From NCBI GenBank assembly GCA_002733385.1, contig NVVO01000002.1, positions 76,999 through 88,550 on the forward strand: 11,552 nt of DNA. Reading direction: 5' to 3'. The notes under the pieces are model-generated. The model made no database searches. It was not told the origin of the DNA and saw only the letters and a list, made by a program, of their open reading frames with translations. Made by a program: the position numbers and the translations under genes. The DNA comes from Robiginitomaculum sp. (GTDB lineage: Bacteria > Pseudomonadota > Alphaproteobacteria > Caulobacterales > Maricaulaceae). Positions 1 to 6,107 of the stretch are shown one piece after another; within the stretch, counting starts at the first letter, position 1; each line of letters starts with the position of its first letter.

Positions 1-1
1 A

Positions 2-205
2 TCCAACCGCCCACCGCCAAAAACCGCCACCGAGATCGCACCGCTTTATGTCCGCCAAATGGCCGCTTACCGCGCCTTGGCCCGCGAATTATATCCGGGT
101 AAGAAAATCTATACGGCGCTGTTATGGACGGACGGCCCCCATATGATGGTGATTCCCGACGCGCTTCTCGATAAAGTGAAGTGGCGCGATGTTTTGCCGA
201 CTTGA
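2..205 (+). CDS. addA: AddA-type double-strand break repair helicase-nuclease, C-terminal end (partial)
   Basis: Only the last 67 codons are present; the gene begins before the window. The visible end reads through motifs such as YVRQMAAYRALARELYPG and ALLWTDGP, ending with PDALLD and WRDVLPT. This matches the tail of the RecB-family nuclease domain at the C-terminus of alphaproteobacterial AddA, where the QxxxYR-type motif belongs to the PD-(D/E)XK nuclease fold. In the family, AddA pairs with AddB to resect broken DNA ends in the cytoplasm for RecA-dependent repair. The thioredoxin gene starts 51 bases downstream, and addA-trxA linkage is common in alphaproteobacteria, which supports the call. 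The reading frame is intact up to TGA at 203-205. The catalytic acidic residues and helicase motifs lie outside the window, so activity cannot be judged. Confidence 0.85.
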   Translation, partial: SNRPPPKTATEIAPLYVRQMAAYRALARELYPGKKIYTALLWTDGPHMMVIPDALLDKVKWRDVLPT

Positions 206-256
206 CGAATCGATACAGGCTGAATACCAACAAGCTTTTGCCTGTAAGGAGCCACC

Positions 257-577
257 ATGCCAACAATCAATGTTACCGATTCCAGTTTTGAAAGTGATGT
301 TCTCGCCAGTAAAAAACCCGTGCTCGTGGATTTTTGGGCGGAATGGTGCGGGCCGTGCAAAGCCATGGGCCCGGCTTTGGAAGAACTGGCGGGTGAGTTG
401 GGCGAGCAGGCCGTCGTCGCTAAAGTCAATATTGACGACGCCATGGACACGGCTTTGGCCTATAATGTGCGCGGCGTTCCGACCTTGATTATCTTCAAAG
501 ACGGCCAGGCCGTCGCCACCCGTACAGGCGCCATGACCAAATCCAAATTGACAGAATGGCTAGCTGAATTTTCCTAG
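257..577 (+). CDS. trxA: Thioredoxin
   Basis: A 106-residue protein, the usual length of classical thioredoxin. The redox motif WCGPC is at residues 30-34, preceded by the VDFWA strand. The cis-proline motif RGVPT places the proline at residue 75, and FKDG follows in the next strand. Thioredoxin is a cytosolic disulfide reductase kept reduced by thioredoxin reductase; it serves ribonucleotide reductase, methionine sulfoxide reductases and peroxiredoxins. There is no signal peptide. The ATG at 257 is preceded by an AAGGAG-type ribosome binding site at 246-251, which fixes the start. It lies 51 bases after the addA stop and is probably co-transcribed with it. I see no convincing terminator after the stop at 577. 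Confidence 0.97.
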   Translation: MPTINVTDSSFESDVLASKKPVLVDFWAEWCGPCKAMGPALEELAGELGEQAVVAKVNIDDAMDTALAYNVRGVPTLIIFKDGQAVATRTGAMTKSKLTEWLAEFS

Positions 578-653
578 AGCCTTGAGCGGCGAAACCTAAT
601 ATATTCTTGCGCTGGCTATCGTTGGCGACTAAAAACGGAAAAAGGAAACGTGA

Positions 654-678
654 CGTCTGCTTGATATGAAAGTAGACG
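654..678. promoter_or_regulatory. Imperfect dyad upstream of the lipid-modification operon
   Basis: CGTCTGCT at 654-661 and AGTAGACG at 671-678 form an 8-base inverted repeat with one mismatch (G-T if folded as RNA), separated by nine bases. It lies between trxA and the FAD-oxidoreductase gene, where an operator or leader hairpin would be expected. A poor sigma-70 candidate (TTGCGC at 607-612, 17 bases, TAAAAA at 630-635) lies just upstream. I did not see a TGATCC-type -35 element of the RpoE/ChrR class that controls related genes in Rhodobacter. A chance dyad is quite possible. Confidence 0.2.
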
Positions 679-729
679 CCCGCAGAAGGCAGGGGCTAGA
701 GCATCGGGGCTAAAAAGTTAAAGATAGCG

Positions 730-1971
730 GTGATTGGTTCGGGTATTGCCGGACTGGGGGCGGCTTACGGCCTGATACCAAATCATAAAGTAACCTTGTT
801 CGAAGCCCGTAGCCGTCTTGGGGGTCATTGCCGCACGGTGATGGCAGGCCGGGATCAACAATACGCCGTCGATACCGGGTTTATGGTGTTTAACCGGCTC
901 AATTATCCCAAACTCAATGGGCTGTTTGATGAGCTTAATATTCCGGTCAAACCGAGCAATATGTCCTTTGCCGTCTCCTTGGACGACGGAGAATTTGAAT
1001 ATGGGCTGCACCAGCTTAGCCGGATATTTGCTGACAAGCGCAACTTTGTGCGCCCGTATTTTTACAAAATGCTGCTCGAAATTTTCAAGTTCAACACGCA
1101 CAGCTTGAAATATATAGACGACCCGAACGCCACACTTGGGGAGATGTTATCGGATATTGGTTTGTCAACTGTGTTCGCTGAGCGGTATTTATGTCCGCTG
1201 GCTGGTGCCATATGGAGCACCACTATTGACGATATGATGGATTTCCCGGCCCAGACTTTGGTTCGATTTTTTGACGCCCACAAGCTCAATTCGGCCCGCA
1301 ATCATCCGCGTTGGTTTACCGTGGACGGCGGCTCCAAAATCTATGTTGAACGCACGGCACAATATTTGAAGAACCAAGATTGCCAGATAAAAACCAATGC
1401 GGCGGTGACACGCGTTTCGCGCCAAAAAGGCAAAGCCATTTTACACAGCATCTCCGCAGAGCCAGAGGTCTTTGACCATGTGGTTTTTGCCTGCCATTCC
1501 GACCAGGCATTGGCAATTTTGGAAAAACCAACACCCCAAGAAAAACACATATTGGGCGCCATACGGTTTAAAAAAAACCAGGTGTTTGTCCACGACGACC
1601 CGACGCAAATGCCCAAGCGCAAAGCCTGTTGGTCGAGCTGGGTCACTAAAGGATCGACCGCACACACCAAGACCAATGCCATCACATATTGGATGAACTC
1701 TTTGCAGGATATACCTGATACTACTCCAATTTTTGTTACACTTAACCCGCAAACCCAGATTTCGGACGCCCATATATTCGACCAAACAACTTTGTCACAT
1801 CCACAATATGACCTGCCGGCTTTGCGAGCACGGGAGGACTTACCCAGTATTCAAGGCGTTCACAATACATGGTTTTGCGGGGCATGGACACGCTACGGTT
1901 TTCACGAAGATGGTCTTAGTAGTGGTTTACAAATCGCTCAAAATTTGCACGCAACAAAGGTGGCTCCGTGA
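730..1971 (+). CDS. FAD-dependent amine-oxidase-like oxidoreductase of the lipid-modification operon
   Basis: A flavoprotein with an N-terminal Rossmann motif GSGIAG and, about 20 residues on, FEARSRLGGH, the usual FAD-binding hallmark. Further family motifs are VDTGFMVFNR, WSTTIDDMMDFPA and, near the C-terminus, WFCGAWTRYGFHEDGL. These fit the NAD(P)/FAD-binding amine-oxidase family found beside DUF1365 and Cfa-like genes, whose members act on unsaturated or methylated acyl chains of phospholipids. The exact reaction here is inferred. The coordinate given is the first standard start codon, GTG at 730, which yields 413 residues. That start has no nearby ribosome binding site and removes most of the first beta strand (LKIAV). 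The frame stays open back to 700, so the true start is more likely ATC 703, seven bases after AGGGG at 691-695, or TTA 718. The stop overlaps the next gene. Confidence 0.88.
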   Translation: MIGSGIAGLGAAYGLIPNHKVTLFEARSRLGGHCRTVMAGRDQQYAVDTGFMVFNRLNYPKLNGLFDELNIPVKPSNMSFAVSLDDGEFEYGLHQLSRIFADKRNFVRPYFYKMLLEIFKFNTHSLKYIDDPNATLGEMLSDIGLSTVFAERYLCPLAGAIWSTTIDDMMDFPAQTLVRFFDAHKLNSARNHPRWFTVDGGSKIYVERTAQYLKNQDCQIKTNAAVTRVSRQKGKAILHSISAEPEVFDHVVFACHSDQALAILEKPTPQEKHILGAIRFKKNQVFVHDDPTQMPKRKACWSSWVTKGSTAHTKTNAITYWMNSLQDIPDTTPIFVTLNPQTQISDAHIFDQTTLSHPQYDLPALRAREDLPSIQGVHNTWFCGAWTRYGFHEDGLSSGLQIAQNLHATKVAP

Positions 1972-2753
1972 TGCCCATTAGCACCAATATCAAATGGGTA
2001 TGCTCGACCTCCTATCATGCCCGGCGCGGCGCCATTGAAAATAGTTTTTCCTATAATGTGGACTATTTGCTTCTGCCCGTTGACGCGCCCATAAGGATCA
2101 ATTCGCCTTTCTTGAAGCACAATAAATTCGGCCTATTTTCCTTTCACGACAAAGACCACGGCCCGGTTGTGGAAGGTGCCGAAGAGCGCTCAATTTTCGA
2201 CATTGCGGCGCAGATGATCGACAGCGAAAACCTGGGCCAGGTGTGCGACGGTAAAATTTGGCTCTATACTCAGCCCCGGTTTTTAGGCTTTGTCTTTAAC
2301 CCGGTTAGCTTTTGGTATTTCTTTGACAAGCAAGAAAATTTGCGTGTGGTTTTGGCCGAGGTTAACAACCGTGCCGGTGGCCGGCATTTTTATATTTGCC
2401 GCCATGATGACTTTGCCCCGATCAAACCCAAACACCGTATCTTGGTCAAGAAGATATTTCATGTCTCCCCGTTTCAAGATGTAAAGGGCAAATATACATT
2501 CCGGTTTGTGTTTAAGAAAAATAAGATTGGCGGCTGGATTGATTATCAGGCGGACGATAAAGGGCTCTATGCTACTCTTAGTGGTCAGATCAGTGAACTG
2601 CAAAACCGAAAAATGCTCAAAAGCGCTTGCCTGCGGCCATTTGGGGCCATGCGGGTTGTCTGGCTGATTTATTGGCAGGCGCTAAAATTACGCATAAAAG
2701 GCGCAAAATTTCGCTCCACCCCAAAACAAAACGACAAGAGGATATCAAGATGA
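1971..2753 (+). CDS. DUF1365 family protein
   Basis: A 260-residue protein with the conserved DUF1365 motifs: YHAR and NSFSYNVDYLLL near the N-terminus, TQPRFLGFVFNPVSFWYF at about residues 100-117, then EVNNRAGGRHFY and FHVSPFQDVKG. The molecular activity of the family is not established as far as I know. It almost always sits between an FAD oxidoreductase and a Cfa-like methyltransferase, implying a role in modifying membrane acyl chains. ATG 1971 is chosen because AAGGTGG at 1957-1963 lies seven bases upstream; an in-frame GTG at 1968 would add one residue. The start overlaps the upstream TGA by one base (TGATG), and the stop TGA at 2751-2753 overlaps the next gene's ATG, so translation of the three genes is probably coupled. 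No signal peptide is visible. Confidence 0.9.
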   Translation: MPISTNIKWVCSTSYHARRGAIENSFSYNVDYLLLPVDAPIRINSPFLKHNKFGLFSFHDKDHGPVVEGAEERSIFDIAAQMIDSENLGQVCDGKIWLYTQPRFLGFVFNPVSFWYFFDKQENLRVVLAEVNNRAGGRHFYICRHDDFAPIKPKHRILVKKIFHVSPFQDVKGKYTFRFVFKKNKIGGWIDYQADDKGLYATLSGQISELQNRKMLKSACLRPFGAMRVVWLIYWQALKLRIKGAKFRSTPKQNDKRISR

Positions 2754-3907
2754 GTTTAAACATATGGGCCAGGGCATTTTACAAATTGTGTGACAACATA
2801 TCGGTGGGAAGCTTGCAGGTTACCGATCCTTACGGCCAAACCCGGTCATTCGGCCAAGGCGCGCCAAGTGCCGCCATTGAAATTCACAACTGGGCCATGA
2901 TAAGTGCCATCTTGAAGCGAGGCGATATCGGGCTGGGGGAAAGTTATACTGAAGGTTTATGGGATAGTCCAAATATTGAAAACCTTATTCTCCTTGCCCT
3001 TAAAAACGATACACAAACTCACGCAATTGAACGTGGATCCTTGCTGCAACGCATGGCTTTTTTGCTAAAAGACCGGGTTTTGCGCCGTAATAACCGCAAA
3101 GGTTCCAAGAAAAATATTTCGGCCCATTATGATGTCGGTAATGATTTTTACGCGCTTTGGTTGGACGAAAGCATGACCTATTCCAGCGCTTTATTCACCA
3201 ACCCTGCCGAAAGCCTTGAAGCCGGGCAAGCCAATAAATATGACCGGCTCATCGAAAAAATCGACAATGGCGGCGACCGGGTATTAGAAATTGGCTGTGG
3301 CTGGGGCGGCTTTGCCGAACGGGCCGCAAGCAAGGGTTTGGAGGTGACCGGGATTACGGTATCGGATGCGCAGCGGAAATTTGCTAGCCAACGTCTCGGC
3401 GACAAAGCAAAAATAAATTTGACCGATTACCGGGATGTGAAGGGTAAATTTGACGCCATTGTCTCCATCGAAATGATCGAAGCGGTCGGCGAGCGCTATT
3501 GGCCGTCTTATTTCCAGACCTTGAAATCCCGCCTAGGTGCGGGCGGTAAAATCGCCCTGCAAGCCATTATTGTCGAAGATCAGTATTTTGACCGCTATAA
3601 GGGTCAATCCGATTATATTCGCCAATATACATTTCCAGGCGGCATGTTGATCACGCCGGGCCATATTGAAAGCCTTGCCAAAGACGTGGGGTTGGAAGCC
3701 AAAAACATGCACCGCTTTGGCCTCGATTACGCCAGGACTTTGCGTGAATGGTTGGGCCGGATGCGGGCCAATGAACACAAAATTCACGCCCTTGGCTATG
3801 ATGATGCTTTTTTGCGCAGCTGGCATTTCTATTTGCAATTATGCGCCGCATCCTTCACCAACAATGTTCGTACCAATGTCGTGCAGGTGGAGTTGCGCCA
3901 CAAATAA
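2750..3907 (+). CDS. Cyclopropane-fatty-acyl-phospholipid-synthase-like SAM methyltransferase
   Basis: A 385-residue class I SAM-dependent methyltransferase of the Cfa/mycolic-acid-cyclase family. Motif I, VLEIGCGWGG, is at residues 178-187; HYDVGNDFYALWLDE and MTYSSALF precede it, and YTFPGG and DYARTLREW follow. The family transfers a methyl from SAM to the double bond of phospholipid acyl chains at the inner membrane. Compared with E. coli Cfa, the bicarbonate-site Glu (E244, in MIEAVG) and Tyr (Y327) are kept. The Cys139 position is Ser (S146) and the His266 position is Gln (Q271, in LQAI), so a methyl- or methylene-branched product is as plausible as a cyclopropane. The start is ATG 2750, overlapping the DUF1365 stop as ATGA, with AGAGGA at 2737-2742. 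A longer open frame from 2627 has no such support and would overlap DUF1365 heavily. Confidence 0.92.
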   Translation: MSLNIWARAFYKLCDNISVGSLQVTDPYGQTRSFGQGAPSAAIEIHNWAMISAILKRGDIGLGESYTEGLWDSPNIENLILLALKNDTQTHAIERGSLLQRMAFLLKDRVLRRNNRKGSKKNISAHYDVGNDFYALWLDESMTYSSALFTNPAESLEAGQANKYDRLIEKIDNGGDRVLEIGCGWGGFAERAASKGLEVTGITVSDAQRKFASQRLGDKAKINLTDYRDVKGKFDAIVSIEMIEAVGERYWPSYFQTLKSRLGAGGKIALQAIIVEDQYFDRYKGQSDYIRQYTFPGGMLITPGHIESLAKDVGLEAKNMHRFGLDYARTLREWLGRMRANEHKIHALGYDDAFLRSWHFYLQLCAASFTNNVRTNVVQVELRHK

Positions 3908-3930
3908 AACCATTTCTAGGGACTGAATTT

Positions 3931-4593
3931 ATGCGTAAACAAAACCATATCCTGTATTCATTCCGCCGCTGTCCCTACGCTATTCGCGCTCGCCTAAGTC
4001 TTTGCATCGCCGGGGTTGACTATGAACACCGTGAAGTTTTGCTACGTGACAAGCCTGAAGAAATGCTGGTCGCCTCCCCCAAGGGTTCGGTGCCGGTGTT
4101 GGTCTTAATGGACGGTACCGTGATCGACGAAAGTTTGGATATCATGTTATGGGCCTTGGGCAAATCTGACCCTGAAAATTGGCTGGGGCCGGGGTTGGAC
4201 GACATGCTGAATATGGTCCAAACAATCCAAGGCCCATTTGTTGAACATCTAAACCGTTATAAATATGCCAGCCGCTACACAAGCGGCGCGGGGCGGGCCA
4301 GTATCGATTTACCCCACCGGGCTAAGGCTTGTGAAATTTTGCAAATTTACGAGCATATCTTGAACACCAATACATTCCTCATGGGCGACAAACCCAGCCT
4401 GTCGGATTATGCGATTTTTCCCTTTATCCGGCAATTTGCTGCGGTGGAAAAACAATGGTGGGACAAGCCAGTATTTCCCGACCTGCACAGATGGCTGGCA
4501 TATTTTCTTAACAGCAACATATTCAGCGAAATCATGGCAAAACACCCGGTTTTCGTGTCGAATGAACAAGAGGTAAAACCAATATTCAGCTAA
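3931..4593 (+). CDS. Glutathione S-transferase family protein
   Basis: A 220-residue two-domain GST-like protein. The thioredoxin-like N-domain shows SFRRCPYAIRARL, with Cys14-Pro15 where glutaredoxin- or omega-like GSTs carry a catalytic cysteine. It continues with PKGSVPVL, giving the cis-proline at residue 55, and IDESLDIM, giving the glutathione gamma-glutamyl-binding Glu67-Ser68 pair. The rest is the helical C-domain, including GDKPSLSDYAIFPFIRQ. The likely role is cytosolic glutathione conjugation or thiol transfer; the substrate is unknown. The start ATG 3931 has AGGGA at 3918-3922. An open frame from 3841 is rejected because it would overlap the methyltransferase gene. The gene begins 23 bases after that gene's stop, so it is probably in the same operon, where it could handle reactive or oxidised lipid products. 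Confidence 0.88.
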   Translation: MRKQNHILYSFRRCPYAIRARLSLCIAGVDYEHREVLLRDKPEEMLVASPKGSVPVLVLMDGTVIDESLDIMLWALGKSDPENWLGPGLDDMLNMVQTIQGPFVEHLNRYKYASRYTSGAGRASIDLPHRAKACEILQIYEHILNTNTFLMGDKPSLSDYAIFPFIRQFAAVEKQWWDKPVFPDLHRWLAYFLNSNIFSEIMAKHPVFVSNEQEVKPIFS

Positions 4594-4646
4594 GCTTTAG
4601 GGAGAATGTGCTAGCATGGGTCTGTTATATGAAGGAAAACGCTTTT

Positions 4647-6038
4647 ATGGGATTAAAAATTTTAAAATTTCAAACGCTTATTGCCCCAGTATTGTCAGTG
4701 CTGACAGCCTTGGCAGTCTTGAGTGCGTTGATCTTCGGGGCGCTGCTTGCAAGCACGCCCGCTTACGCCCAGACGGATATCGGCGATATAATTGAAGAAA
4801 TTTTCAAACCCGAAAAACTACCTGTCCCGGACACCGGCGAACCCGACCCGTATAAATTTGGCCGAATTGACAATATTCCCGTGGAAATACATTATGAGGC
4901 AGGCGAAAATGGCCTGCCCGCAGACGCGCTTTTGATCGTAAGTGCCTACGCGCCAGCCCCGCCAAACATTCGACGTTCCTCACCACTCTTGCTCGGCGAA
5001 ACCCGCCTGCTCATGAGCGACCTGACATCTCCGCTACGCATCATTATTGCGGCCCCCTCAGCGGTCACGCAAGAGCTTGTCTATGCCAGAATTGAAGCTA
5101 GAATAATAGACGGCGAAGACCATACAATTTTGTCCTTAAAATCCCCTGGCAGGTATGAGGGCTATGATGCGCCTATACTTGAACTCACCTCAGTCGATCA
5201 AACCCCGCCCCTTATAACAAACCCGGCTGCAGAATTAAAAGTTGAAACTGTGCGCGGCAAAGTAAGGATAAATGGTAAAACCCCTAAATTTAAAGGCTCC
5301 AATCTGGTGGTTCGCTTAACCGAAGACGGACTTGCGGGCGGTAATTCCCAGACAGTATCCGGCGAAATGCGGCAAATACTTAATGGGAAAACCACACCCT
5401 TTGCATTCGATTTTGAGCGTGTCATAGACCCGGCACGCGCAGGAACGCCCTTGGCTCTCGAAGTCTGGATAGAGGACTGGGCCGGCCGCAAAACCCATGT
5501 CACTCCCGCCCCAATCCCGTTCACAGGCCCAAAAACCAGATACCGCATTCGCCTGGACGCTATTGGACCACAAATCCGTAGTAAAATGCCCAAACTCCCT
5601 AAAGCCAAATTTCCAAAAACAAAGCCGCCTAAAACTAAGTCTCCAGAAGCCAAGCATCCTAAAATTAAGAAGGTACAGCCTAAAGAGAAACCCAAACTCA
5701 AAAGCCAGCCTGTACGTCAAGAAGTAAGCGGCAAAGCCAAGTTTAATGCTTTTAAAGGCCTGCCCAGAGGTTCGGTTTTAATCGCGGTTCTGGAGCGCGG
5801 CAGTCGCAAGCGTCCGAAACTACTAGCGCAAACCCGCGTGCAGCTTGATGGTTTGTCAGGTGATATTGAATTCAAGATAAACACCAAAAAAGTTGATTTT
5901 TCCGCCAAATTAACACCCGCTGTTTTGCGGGTGCGCGTTGAGGATAAAGACGGAAAACTGTTTTTCTCCAACCCTGGTGGTACACGCCTTGCGCAAGGCT
6001 TTACCATTGTTACGCTAAAAACCTCACCAAATTACTGA
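4647..6038 (+). CDS. Exported protein with three YbaY-like domains and a Lys/Pro-rich linker
   Basis: A 463-residue protein. Residues 1-41 form a long Sec signal peptide with a likely cut after AYA (before Gln42); no lipobox cysteine is present. Three regions resemble YbaY-like beta domains: about 77-172 (LPADALLIVSAY to EARIIDG), 199-292 (TTPFAFDFERVIDPARAG to LEVWIEDWAG) and 360-455 (LPRGSVLIAVLERG to VRVEDKDGKLFFSNPGG). Single-domain YbaY proteins are envelope lipoproteins of poorly known function. Residues 313-356 form a strongly basic linker of PKTK/PKIK-like units, suggesting an extended or surface-binding segment. ATG 4647 is chosen because AAGGAA at 4632-4637 lies nine bases upstream and it gives a clean signal peptide; GTG 4608 and ATG 4629 are in-frame alternatives. 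The domain assignment is by eye. It follows the GST gene by 53 bases. Confidence 0.8.
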   Translation: MGLKILKFQTLIAPVLSVLTALAVLSALIFGALLASTPAYAQTDIGDIIEEIFKPEKLPVPDTGEPDPYKFGRIDNIPVEIHYEAGENGLPADALLIVSAYAPAPPNIRRSSPLLLGETRLLMSDLTSPLRIIIAAPSAVTQELVYARIEARIIDGEDHTILSLKSPGRYEGYDAPILELTSVDQTPPLITNPAAELKVETVRGKVRINGKTPKFKGSNLVVRLTEDGLAGGNSQTVSGEMRQILNGKTTPFAFDFERVIDPARAGTPLALEVWIEDWAGRKTHVTPAPIPFTGPKTRYRIRLDAIGPQIRSKMPKLPKAKFPKTKPPKTKSPEAKHPKIKKVQPKEKPKLKSQPVRQEVSGKAKFNAFKGLPRGSVLIAVLERGSRKRPKLLAQTRVQLDGLSGDIEFKINTKKVDFSAKLTPAVLRVRVEDKDGKLFFSNPGGTRLAQGFTIVTLKTSPNY

Positions 6039-6107
6039 TCGGCGGTTTTCCCGGCTTTACCTGAGCGAATTCTACCGCTAATGTCCGCGAAATTATTGGA
6101 GATAGAT

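Noticed and set aside
215..245. ACAGGC/GCCTGT inverted repeat touching the trxA ribosome binding site
   Set aside because: Only a 6-bp stem with a 19-base loop. It could weakly affect translation but is easily expected by chance.
578..702. ECF (RpoE/ChrR-type) promoter upstream of the lipid operon
   Set aside because: Related operons in Rhodobacter are under such control, but I find no TGATCC-type -35 element with a matching -10 here.
2627..2749. Upstream extension of the methyltransferase frame
   Set aside because: It would overlap the DUF1365 gene by more than 120 bases. The ATG at 2750 has a ribosome binding site, forms an ATGA junction and gives the normal family N-terminus.
4606..4614. 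ATG TGC TAG mini-ORF after AGGGAG
   Set aside because: Only two codons, too close to the ribosome binding site. More likely chance; the real start of the downstream gene is well supported at 4647.
5198..5701. A 167-codon minus-strand open frame opposite the YbaY-like gene
   Set aside because: The opposite strand has a signal peptide, a ribosome binding site and domain structure; this frame has no ribosome binding site and no recognisable motif.
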